The translations under genes were made by a program, and so were the position numbers. This document shows, one piece after another, positions 52,779-61,292 of a DNA stretch of 64,000 bases (position 1 is the first letter of the stretch; each line of letters begins with the position of its first letter). Source of the DNA: Bombilactobacillus apium (lineage in GTDB: Bacteria; Bacillota; Bacilli; Lactobacillales; Lactobacillaceae); contig NZ_JABZEC010000002.1 in assembly GCF_013385145.1 (NCBI RefSeq), positions 124,001 to 188,000 of the forward strand. Reading direction: 5' to 3'. The notes under the pieces were generated by a model. The model searched no databases and was not told where the DNA came from. It worked only from the letters and a program-made list of their open reading frames with translations.

Positions 52779-55499
52779 GGATCACCCCTGCTCGCGCGGG
52801 GAACACTTCATTTGCGTATTTTGACTTTCGACAGAACGAGAATCACCCCCGCTTACGCGGGGAACACTTTGGTACTGAGGCTCAATCGGGAATGAATGCC
52901 GAATCACCCCCGCTTACGCGGGGAACACTGTGAAAATGAGCAGAGTAATAATCTTTGGGAAGAATCACCCCCGCTTACGCGGGGAACACTAGATCAAAAA
53001 AGAACTCTACCTAACGAAAACAGAATCACCCCCGCTTACGCGGGGAACACCTAATTTAATCGCGTTAGCAACCCCACGTTGCAGAATCACCCCCGCTTAC
53101 GCGGGGAACACAATCCGGTAGGTTGATCATGTTCAAGTAAGTTAAGAATCACCCCCGCTTACGCGGGGAACACTCGTCGTTGTTGCGCAAATAGAAATGG
53201 TATTTAGAATCACCCCCGCTTACGCGGGGAACACCTACTTGAAAATGATTAAGCAGCTAGCAAACAAGAATCACCCCCGCTTACGCGGGGAACACTTTAG
53301 CAGATTCTAATATTGACCACTTTATAAGGAATCACCCCCGCTTACGCGGGGAACACACTTCGGAGGAGATAATCCTCATCAGGTTCTAAGAATCACCCCC
53401 GCTTACGCGGGGAACACTAAAATACGTCGGATATGATGAATTTATTGATAGAATCACCCCCGCTTACGCGGGGAACACCGATGTATGATTATATCGAAAA
53501 CTGGATGAAAGGAATCACCCCCGCTTACGCGGGGAACACCGAATGGTGGCTTGGACATTGTCGCTACCAATAGAATCACCCCCGCTTACGCGGGGAACAC
53601 AGACCTTTATCTTTATCATATCCACCAATTTGAGAATCACCCCCGCTTACGCGGGGAACACTCCGTCTAATCTTTCTTTAATTCTTGGCAAATAGAATCA
53701 CCCCCGCTTACGCGGGGAACACACTTCGGAGGAGATAATCCTCATCAGGTTCTAAGAATCACCCCCGCTTACGCGGGGAACACGGCTTGTCTCCCACCTT
53801 GCAATAATCAACCGTAGAATCACCCCCGCTTACGCGGGGAACACCTTGTGGTGAGCCAATTACTGCAGAACAAAACAGAATCACCCCCGCTTACGCGGGG
53901 AACACGCTGGGTGGAGCTACTTAAAAGTAGCCAAGACGGAATCACCCCCGCTTACGCGGGGAACACACATTATATGAACGTTTTAAACCGTCCCTATTGG
54001 AATCACCCCCGCTCACGCGGGGAACACTTCTGCGGCAACATGCGGCTGGTTAGCTTCGGGGAATCACCCCCGCTCACGCGGGGAACACTGTTAAATGCAC
54101 AGCCAATGATTGATTTTTCAAAAAGCAAGAATCACCCCCGCTCACGCGGGGAACACCCTTGACGTACTTCTACTCGCTGATATGAGTGAGAATCACCCCC
54201 GCTCACGCGGGGAACACCTCAAAGTATTATTTTACCTTATCAAAATTTTAGAATTACCCCCGCTCACGCGGGGAACACGACCAAACAACTGAATTAAATA
54301 AGCACATTAAGGAATCACCCCCGCTCACGCGGGGAACACTATACAATAAAGTTTCAATATCAAAATAAAATGGAATCACCCCCGCTCACGCGGGGAACAC
54401 ATGGCGTTTTGCCCGGCGATCGTCTGCTCGTAAGAATCACCCCCGCTCACGCGGGGAACACTAATTACATTAGAATGATTTAATGAATAATCAAGAATCA
54501 CCCCCGCTCACGCGGGGAACACTCGGTGGGGCATTTTTAGCCTTGTCAATTCCTGGAATCACCCCCGCTCACGCGGGGAACACTTGAAGGGGTTCTTGCA
54601 CGATTCGGTGCAGCCGGAATCACCCCCGCTCACGCGGGGAACACAAAAATACTTATCTTTTGTCTCCGTTACGTTTGGAATCACCCCCGCTCACGCGGGG
54701 AACACCTTCAAAAAGTGCTGTTGAAGCGCTACAAAGTAGAATCACCCCCGCTCACGCGGGGAACACTTGAAGAAGAACGTGAAATTAAGTCAATGTTAAG
54801 AATCACCCCCGCTCACGCGGGGAACACTAAATGCTCATAATTCGAATAAATATGATAATCAGAATCACCCCCGCTCACGCGGGGAACACGTTACTCGACA
54901 GTAGCTCTTGATACTCTTATAAGAATCACCCCCGCTCACGCGGGGAACACGATTTAAATGAGGTAATATCTTGGTTGAACCAAGAATCACCCCCGCTCAC
55001 GCGGGGAACACTCGTCACTCACTCCCGAAGATTTATCGACTCCGGAATCACCCCCGCTCACGCGGGGAACACATCGCATTGGGACGATAAGTGGGCGGGA
55101 TAGGAGAATCACCCCCGCTCACGCGGGGAACACTCATTGAAATCCTTACAAAAATATGTTCCGGAGGAATCACCCCCGCTCACGCGGGGAACACGTTTGA
55201 GACTTAATTTCACGACTTAAAAATTTAGAATCACCCCCGCTCACGCGGGGAACACAAATATGATTGCGCAAACTTGATAAAGAATAAAGAATCACCCCCG
55301 CTCACGCGGGGAACACCCAAAGCTCACCAGCCGCATGCTACCGCAAAATGAATCACCCCCGCTCACGCGGGGAACACGTAAAATCCAAGATGGTGGCGTT
55401 GCCGGAATTAGAATCACCCCCGCTCACGCGGGGAACACGCGCCAAGAGTTAGAGGCTTAGAGTGGCATCTAGAATCACCCCCGCATCCGCGGGGAATAC
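52779..55499 (-). CRISPR. Type I-E CRISPR array, 45 repeats and 44 spacers, no cas genes in the window
   Basis: The repeat is 28 bp and begins GAATCACCCCCGC, ends GCGGGGAACAC on the plus strand, with period 61. In crRNA sense (minus) it reads GTGTTCCCCGC...GCGGGGGTGATTC, like E. coli and lactobacillar I-E repeats, so transcription runs from 55499 to 52779. Spacers are 33 nt except two of 34 (53112-53145, 54828-54861) and one of 40 (54089-54128). Repeats 2-20 carry CTTACG in the loop and repeats 21-44 carry CTCACG. Repeat 1 (52779) is degenerate (GGATCACCCCTGCTCGCG...), as expected at the trailer end. Repeat 45 (55472) differs too (CATCCG, GAATAC). Repeat 25 (54251) reads GAATTACC. The spacers at 53357-53389 and 53723-53755 are identical. 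Flanking genes are unrelated metabolic genes. Confidence 0.98.
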
Positions 55500-55575
55500 A
55501 CTAAAAAAAGACTGATAGAGCAGCATTCTAAAAATCACTAACTAGCTTTTTCTATGAGTTTGATTAATTATACCC
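55500..55575 (-). promoter_or_regulatory. Probable CRISPR leader and promoter
   Basis: AT-rich sequence upstream of the array in crRNA sense, with TATAAT (plus 55567-55572) about 70 nt from the first repeat; no clear -35. The region 55576-55798 up to the LacI gene stop shows nothing else. Confidence 0.5.
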
Positions 55576-55798
55576 GATACCTATTACCGACACTTTAAAA
55601 GTTCGATTCTAAAATTAGCCAGTCAACTAAGTAATCTAGAAATTCATCTGCCTCAATAAGCATACCGCAATTTTTAAAATAAAATCTAGATTCTCCTAAT
55701 CACTTGACCACCAGATCAAAATGGTACTAATCCAGCATTCTTTCGCTAAGACTCTAGGCTTCCCGACCATCACCCAATTTTAATTCTAACAAAAATCC

Positions 55799-56764
55799 CT
55801 ATTTTGGTGTACTCCGCTGGTCTCCCAACAAAAATTCAGACGGCATAGCAATTTTACTTCTCGCCTCCGAAGTCTGCGTTACCAGACGAAAAGCTTGAGC
55901 GCCAATTTCTTGAAAATGATGATCAATTGTCGGTAATTTTAATAAAAATCCTGCTAACTGATTATCTTGCCCCACCAATAAGGGTTCTGGTAACCGCTGA
56001 TCTTGGTAACATTGTCGCACCCCGGCGGCAATATCATCACCATTGGTAAAAATTGCCTGTAAATCTAAATCGGCCGCTACTAACTGACCGGCGGCCGCAA
56101 AGCCGTCTGCAAAGGTCACCACATCATCAATCACCCACTCTGCCGCTGGCAATCGCCCATAAACTGCTTGAAAAGCCTGCATAGTCGCTTTTCCCGTGGC
56201 ACTAGCAGCAACTGGACGGCTAAATAAGAAAGCAATTCGAGTTAAATTCTGCTCTTTTAACCAGTGAAAGGCCGCCAGATAGCCATTCCGCCGCTCCGAA
56301 TAGACAGCCGGCAAGTTATTTTCGCCAGGATCTTCACAGATTACAATTGGATCATAAGCTAAATAAGCGGCTAATCGTGGTAAAGGCAAGCCATGCGAGG
56401 TAAAAATTAGACCATCAAATAATTTTCGTCGCAATTGTTCTAAATACTTATTCTCTAACTTTTGATTATATTCAGACGGTAGTAAAGTGATGCGATACTC
56501 ACTCAGAAAAGCAGCCTGCATAATGCCCTGAATCAACTGGGTAAAATAAGGATGGCTGGCATGAGGCAAAACAACCCCAATCGTATGAGTTTTCCCCATA
56601 CTTAGATCACGTGCTACCCCGTTGGGAACATAGTTTGTTTCCTGGATTACTTGCTCAATCTGAGTTCGGGTAGCTTGCGAAACATAACCATGCTGATTCA
56701 AGACTCGCGAAACCGTCGTGATTGAATAGCCACTTAGCCGAGCGATATCTCTAATTGTCGTCAT
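55799..56764 (-). CDS. LacI-family transcriptional regulator
   Basis: A 321-residue LacI/GalR repressor. The N-terminal HTH reads TTIRDIARLSGYSITTVSRV with the hinge LNQHGYVSQATRTQIEQVI. The periplasmic-binding-like domain (about 60-315) includes IGVVLPHASHPYFTQLIQGI. It lies 10 nt downstream of the HAD phosphatase gene in the same operon. It probably binds the palindrome TGAAACGCGTTTCA in front of that gene, thus controlling itself. Effector unknown. Confidence 0.92.
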   Translation of the reverse strand: MTTIRDIARLSGYSITTVSRVLNQHGYVSQATRTQIEQVIQETNYVPNGVARDLSMGKTHTIGVVLPHASHPYFTQLIQGIMQAAFLSEYRITLLPSEYNQKLENKYLEQLRRKLFDGLIFTSHGLPLPRLAAYLAYDPIVICEDPGENNLPAVYSERRNGYLAAFHWLKEQNLTRIAFLFSRPVAASATGKATMQAFQAVYGRLPAAEWVIDDVVTFADGFAAAGQLVAADLDLQAIFTNGDDIAAGVRQCYQDQRLPEPLLVGQDNQLAGFLLKLPTIDHHFQEIGAQAFRLVTQTSEARSKIAMPSEFLLGDQRSTPK

Positions 56765-56774
56765 CTCTTTACTC

Positions 56775-57584
56775 CTAAGTAAACTCTGGAAAATGAGTCA
56801 AAGCATACGCTACCCCATCAGCCGCATTCGAACGGGTAATCCGCCGAGCGACCGCTTGAACTTCGGGCAAGGCGTTAGCCATTACGATTGGCAAGCCCAC
56901 TAAATTCAACATCGGCAAATCGTTGTGGCCATCGCCAAAAGCAGCCACTTCTGTGGTCTTTAAAGCTTCCCGTTCCAGCAAATATTTAATTCCTCGTGAC
57001 TTTTGGGCTTGAGCACTAGTAATCTCTACGTAAGCGGTTCCTGACTGCTGCCAACTAATTTCGGGATTTTTTAAAGTCCGCAAAAATTCTTTCAAAGCTA
57101 GTAAAAGTTGCGGATCCGAAGTAATCAACATTATTTTAAAAATTTTATCCGCAGAATACCGCAAAGTTTTGGTCAAGGGTTGAACCACCGGCTCTTGTCC
57201 CGTTAATTTTTGCTCTAAAATAATTCCCGTATCAATCCGCTCCGTATACCAACGTTGATCGTCATAATAACTGATACTTAATTGGGGGAAACGTTGCTTC
57301 AAAGCAGGTATTATTTCTGAAGCACTTCCTTCAACTAAGGGTGCTGCCTGCAAATAATGCCTTCCTTGAGGACCATCTTGAAAAATCAAGCCCCCATTAA
57401 AGGCAATTTGGGGTTCCGTTAAATCTAACGCCTGCATTGTTGCCGCCATTTCCAAAGGAGCGCGCGCCGAAACTAGCGTTAAGGGCAAGCCCACTTTCTG
57501 TATTGTTTGAACCGTCTTGGCTGTCACCTGTCCTTGAGGATCTAACAAAGTCCCATCGAGATCGGAAAAAAGATGTTTAATCAT
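56775..57584 (-). CDS. HAD-family (Cof-type, IIB) sugar-phosphate phosphatase
   Basis: A 269-residue Cof-type HAD hydrolase. Motif I is LFSDLDGTLLD (nucleophile Asp8 or 9), motif II is LTLVSARAP, motif III has the Lys in AQAQKSRGIKYLLE and motif IV is VAAFGDGHNDLPMLNLVG. The C2B cap lies between. It hydrolyses phosphorylated sugars or coenzymes in the cytosol. First gene of a two-gene operon with the LacI regulator. Confidence 0.92.
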   Translation of the reverse strand: MIKHLFSDLDGTLLDPQGQVTAKTVQTIQKVGLPLTLVSARAPLEMAATMQALDLTEPQIAFNGGLIFQDGPQGRHYLQAAPLVEGSASEIIPALKQRFPQLSISYYDDQRWYTERIDTGIILEQKLTGQEPVVQPLTKTLRYSADKIFKIMLITSDPQLLLALKEFLRTLKNPEISWQQSGTAYVEITSAQAQKSRGIKYLLEREALKTTEVAAFGDGHNDLPMLNLVGLPIVMANALPEVQAVARRITRSNAADGVAYALTHFPEFT

Positions 57585-57629
57585 GAAATTTGACTCCTAA
57601 TTGATTCAAGATAATCCTAGCATAAAATA

Positions 57630-57649
57630 TGAAACGCGTTTCAGGTCAA
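57630..57649 (-). promoter_or_regulatory. LacI-type operator overlapping the HAD-LacI promoter
   Basis: Perfect palindrome TGAAACGCGTTTCA (57630-57643) directly follows a minus-strand TTGACC -35 box (57649-57644), so bound repressor would cover the promoter. It also resembles a cre site, which CcpA, a LacI-family member, could use. Confidence 0.7.
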
Positions 57650-57750
57650 CCAAGAACGCCGACTTTAGACATCCCTAGCTGCCGTCATTTCACTCCGCAT
57701 AAATTATTAGCAACTTTTCTATTTTTGCTTTCGCACCACGATCTCCCTTT

Positions 57751-58296
57751 CTAATCCTTTTTAAGCCAACGAATAAATTTTGCGGGTACACCAGCAACCA
57801 CTGCTTAAGCTGGGACATCATGAGTAACTACCGCACCGGCACCAATCGTAACTCCGGGAACTACCATGACTCCAGCTCCCAGCCAAGCTCCTTTTTCGAT
57901 ATGAACGGCCTTCAAAACTAAATCCGCCCGTTTTTGTGGATTCTCGCGATGATTAACCGAAATCATCAGAACCCGAGGACCAATAAAAACCTGATCTACA
58001 ATAAAAATTCCACCTAGATCCACAAAACAACAATCACGATTAATAAAAACATTTTTTCCTAGAAAAGTATGGGCGCCAAAATCAGTCTGAAAAGGTTGAT
58101 TCAATCTCGTTCCTTATGGAAGGGGATAACCAAGAATTTTCTTTAAAACTCGACCTTGTTCCGCAATTGTTGGAGCTTGATTAAAGGTCAATAAATTTTG
58201 ACTAGTTTGATCCACCCGTTCTTGAACTTGCCTTTGCGTCTCCCCCTCAAAGTGAATCACTCCAGCATTAATTATTTTTTCTAGTGGAATTTTCAT
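57751..58296 (-). pseudogene. Maa/LacA-type sugar O-acetyltransferase with two in-frame stops
   Basis: From ATG 58296 the frame reads MKIPLEKIINAGVIHFEGET and reaches TAA after KKILGYPLP. It then continues in the same frame GTRLNQPFQTDFGAHTFLGK, then DLGGIFIVDQVFIGPRVLMI, and the hexapeptide-repeat part WLGAGVMVVPGVTIGAGAVV. A second TAA follows VTHDVPA, where the family has an N or D, and the last part AVVAGVPAKFIRWLKKD ends at TAG 57751. The two nonsense codons leave a full-length but broken 180-codon gene. The active-site His lies in SVNHRENP. Confidence 0.8.
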
Positions 58297-58664
58297 GATT
58301 GTCTCTCCCTGTAATGTCCTTGCTAGCTGATAAATTTACTTCTATTCGATTATTAGCTTTAGCATAAAAGTCTAGTCTAATACTTATAATAAAATCTAGT
58401 CTATACATAAATCGTATAATAAAAAAGATATCTGCTGCTCCTATTAATCCAGAAGTATTGAGATCTTCATTTCCACTTAAATCTCCTCCTTATCTAGAGC
58501 AAAGACAGCCAACGGCTCAGGCCGTCCGTTTTAGACGGTCTTCAATTCAGGCCTAAAATCCCGCTTTAAAATATTTTCCTGATCCCCAAGGACCGACTCT
58601 GATTTTTTTCGCTCCCAAAGAGAGTATAGTAAAGTTAAATTTAAATTTTTGGAGGACCAAGCTT
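58297..58664. other. Intergenic region with a direct repeat
   Basis: AAGTCTAGTCTAATACTTAT (58368 on) and AAATCTAGTCTATACATAAA (58392 on) are two related copies of about 25-30 bp, each followed by TATAATAAAA. Possible operator or promoter duplication ahead of the broken acetyltransferase. A TATAGT at about 58626 could serve the dehydrogenase gene. Otherwise nothing is seen. Confidence 0.35.
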
Positions 58665-59630
58665 ATGCAATTAGCCATTATCGGCGCCGGAAAGATCGTC
58701 AAAGAATTTCTTCCGATTAGTTCCCAGATTCCCAATTTGCAGATTCAAGCCATCGCTAGTACCCCTCATGGTGAAAAAAATCTCCATCAGTTACAAGATC
58801 AATACCAGATTCCGCAAGCTTACACGGATAGCAATCAAGCCATCAATGATCCGACGGTTGACACTGTTTATGTAGCCGTGCCCAATCCCTTGCACTTTGC
58901 TATCAGCCAAGCGGCGCTATTAGCTGGGAAAAATGTGATTTGTGAAAAGCCCTTTGTCACTTCTCGAGCGGAAGCCGAAACATTAGAAAAAATAGCTCTG
59001 CAAAAGGATCTGATTTTGGTAGAAGCCATTACCAATCAATATCTGGCTAATTTCTTTGGCATTCAACAGGCCCTGACCCAAATTGGGACAATTCGGATCG
59101 CCGAATTTAACTATTCCCAATATTCTTCCCGTTATGATGCTTTTCGCGCCGGGACAATCTTGCCGGCCTTTGATCCCCAGCAAGGTGGTGGAGCCTTAAC
59201 CGACCTTAATGTTTATAATATCCACTTGGCCGTCAGTCTCTTAGGCCAGCCCCTTGATGTCCGCTATTTTCCTAATCGGCAACGCCACATTGATACTTCC
59301 GGAATTTTACAATTAACTTATCCCCAAGCTCAATGCGTCTGCATTGCCGCCAAAGATGCCGGAGCTCCAACACGCAGTCTTCTTGAAGGTGAAGATGGCA
59401 CAATTATTATTGAAGGACCGACTAATTCCCTGCCGAAATTTACGGTGCAAATTCGCCAAGGCACTAGCAAAAGTTATCAGCTCAATAAGTTTCCCCAAAA
59501 GATGATCGGTGAATTTCGGGAATTCGAACGCCTGATCCGGGAGCATGATTTAGCCGCTGCCAGCCGCGCCTTTGACCATAGTGTCCAAGTTTTAGATATC
59601 TTAGATCAAGCCCAAACCAATTATAATTAA
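58665..59630 (+). CDS. Gfo/Idh/MocA-family oxidoreductase
   Basis: A 321-residue NAD(P)-dependent dehydrogenase. The Rossmann start is MQLAIIGAGKIVKEFLPISS, and the conserved CEKPFVTSRAEAE (Glu-Lys-Pro) is at about 90-102. The C-terminal beta-sheet domain starts near residue 125; GGGALTDLNVYNIHLAVSLL contains the catalytic His/Asp region. It oxidises or reduces a sugar, inositol or sugar-acid. Preceded by TTGGAGG. No partner gene identifies the substrate. Confidence 0.9.
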   Translation: MQLAIIGAGKIVKEFLPISSQIPNLQIQAIASTPHGEKNLHQLQDQYQIPQAYTDSNQAINDPTVDTVYVAVPNPLHFAISQAALLAGKNVICEKPFVTSRAEAETLEKIALQKDLILVEAITNQYLANFFGIQQALTQIGTIRIAEFNYSQYSSRYDAFRAGTILPAFDPQQGGGALTDLNVYNIHLAVSLLGQPLDVRYFPNRQRHIDTSGILQLTYPQAQCVCIAAKDAGAPTRSLLEGEDGTIIIEGPTNSLPKFTVQIRQGTSKSYQLNKFPQKMIGEFREFERLIREHDLAAASRAFDHSVQVLDILDQAQTNYN

Positions 59631-59762
59631 TTACAGATAAATAAATTACCAGTTACCAATCATTAAGCTTTTAAATTCTTAAATTAAGGGTTATTATAAA
59701 TATAGACCAATTCTAAAAATTAATCTTTTAAACTTAAGTTCCTTCAAAAACAAAATAACAAT

Positions 59763-59801
59763 TGATAACGTTTGCTTTCAAAGAAAAGATGACTGTATAC
59801 T
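59763..59801 (+). promoter_or_regulatory. cre-controlled promoter of the MFS transporter gene
   Basis: TGATAACGTTTGCT (59763-59776) matches cre at 13 of 14 positions and overlaps TTGCTT (-35, 59772-59777). TATACT (-10, 59796-59801) follows after 18 nt. CcpA binding would block RNA polymerase. Confidence 0.65.
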
Positions 59802-59810
59802 CTTTAAGTA

Positions 59811-59828
59811 AGCGTTTTTATAAACGCT
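59811..59828. promoter_or_regulatory. Palindrome at the 5' end of the MFS transporter transcript
   Basis: AGCGTTTTTATAAACGCT: perfect 7-bp arms and a 4-nt centre, placed just after the -10 box and before the ribosome site. Likely operator for a local regulator or an mRNA 5' hairpin. Confidence 0.5.
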
Positions 59829-59851
59829 AAATTTTTTGAGGGGTGATGTTC

Positions 59852-61222
59852 GTGTTTAAGAAATTATTAGCGCCACCGGGGAAAAAACCGCTCTTACCAG
59901 CAGCGGAAATTAAAAAGAAATATCCACGCTACCGGATGCAAGTTTTACTCTCTATTTTTATTGGCTATATGGGTTACTACTTTGTCCGGAACACAACTTC
60001 GATCCTTTCTGGGATCTTGAAAATGTCGGCTACCCAAATTGGACTCATCTCCTGTGCGTCTTTTGTAGCTTACGGCGTTTCCAAATTCGTCATGGGTCTG
60101 GTTTCCGACGAATCCAACTCTAAAATTTTCTTACCTATTGGGCTCCTTTTATCAGGATTAGTCAATATTCTGATCGGAGTTCTTCCCAATATCGTTACCA
60201 GTGTCTGGCTTTTCACGATTATGTACTTAATTAACGGCTGGCTACAAGGCATGGGCTATCCACCTGGGGCCCGGACTTTAGTCTATTGGTTCGGCGATAA
60301 AGAACGGATTAAATATTCAACTCTTTGGAATCTGTCTCATAATGTCGGCGGGGCCCTCGCTCCCGCTTTAGCCGGGGCAGGCTTAGCCATAGCGGGTACG
60401 AATCCGCTCAGTCAAACCAAAGCCGCTTATTGGTTTCCTGGGTTAGTCGTCTGCGTCTTGGCCGTTTTGGTTTATTTTCTCCAAGAAGATACGCCAGAAT
60501 CTGTTGGTCTGCCAGCCATTGAAGACTATAAGCCAGAAGAATACAACCGCAAGAAAAAAGAAAGCAAGACAGATGTTCCTGCTCAACAATTAGGAATAGG
60601 CGAAACCGTCAAAACTTATATTCTGCCCAACCACAAGTTAATGTGGGCCTCCTTATACGGGGCTTTCGTCTATATCTTGCGCTACGGAATTGTTTCTTGG
60701 GCACCTAAATTCTTAACTACTAGTGCCGCTGAAGGTGGAAAAGGAATCAACTCGGCAGCGGGCATGGGTGGTTTCTCCTTCTTTGAAATCGGTGGAATCG
60801 TCGGGATGTTACTAGCCGGTTATATCTCCGCTAAAATTTTTAAAAACTCCAAGCCTTTGACTAATGTTGCCTTTTTGATCATCGCGATTATCTTAATTGG
60901 CGTTTACTGGTTCATTCCTGCTGGCCAAGAATACATGTTACTTGATTACGCTATTTTGATTTTGTTAGGTTGTGCCATCTACGGTCCAGTAATGATGATT
61001 GGTTTATACGCCATGGAATTAGTACCAAAATCCGCTGCTGGTGCTGCTTCTGGTCTAACCGGAACTTTCAGTTATATCGGTGGTGCCGCCGTGGCGACGC
61101 TTTTAATCGGGGTGATTGTCGACCACTTTGGTTGGGCAGCAGCCTTTGTTCTCTTCGGATTTTCGGGAATCGCCGCAATTATCTGTACCCTGCTTTCCCG
61201 AGACAAATCTCTCGAATTCTAG
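59852..61222 (+). CDS. MFS sugar-phosphate:phosphate antiporter (UhpT/GlpT family)
   Basis: A 456-residue transporter with 12 membrane segments. Family blocks are YRMQVLLSIFIGYMGYYFVR (with the R-N-T substrate-binding region), GVSKFVMGLVSDESNSKIFL, NGWLQGMGYPPGARTLVYWF and NLSHNVGGALAPALAGAGLA. The best ribosome site (GAGGGG) fits a GTG start at 59852; the GTG/ATG at 59843-59846 are too close. Members exchange organic phosphates (glycerol-3-P, hexose-6-P) for phosphate. Which one is taken here cannot be read. Catabolite control is indicated by the cre site. Confidence 0.88.
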   Translation: MFKKLLAPPGKKPLLPAAEIKKKYPRYRMQVLLSIFIGYMGYYFVRNTTSILSGILKMSATQIGLISCASFVAYGVSKFVMGLVSDESNSKIFLPIGLLLSGLVNILIGVLPNIVTSVWLFTIMYLINGWLQGMGYPPGARTLVYWFGDKERIKYSTLWNLSHNVGGALAPALAGAGLAIAGTNPLSQTKAAYWFPGLVVCVLAVLVYFLQEDTPESVGLPAIEDYKPEEYNRKKKESKTDVPAQQLGIGETVKTYILPNHKLMWASLYGAFVYILRYGIVSWAPKFLTTSAAEGGKGINSAAGMGGFSFFEIGGIVGMLLAGYISAKIFKNSKPLTNVAFLIIAIILIGVYWFIPAGQEYMLLDYAILILLGCAIYGPVMMIGLYAMELVPKSAAGAASGLTGTFSYIGGAAVATLLIGVIVDHFGWAAAFVLFGFSGIAAIICTLLSRDKSLEF

Positions 61223-61242
61223 CACGAAAAATAATTTATTCT

Positions 61243-61276
61243 AAAAAACTGATGACTAGAAATCATCAGTTTTTTT
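61243..61276. terminator. Bidirectional terminator
   Basis: AAAAACTGATGA / TCATCAGTTTTTTT 12-bp stem with a 7-nt loop between convergent genes. Confidence 0.85.
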
Positions 61277-61292
61277 GTACATAATTTTAGCG

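Noticed and set aside
53848-54292. Two open frames inside the CRISPR array
   Set aside because: They consist of translated repeats and spacers with a 61-nt period and have no ribosome sites.
52612-55798. cas genes or anti-CRISPR genes flanking the array
   Set aside because: Both flanks hold only a regulator remnant with its terminator and a LacI gene; no frame resembles Cas1, Cas2, Cas3 or Cascade subunits.
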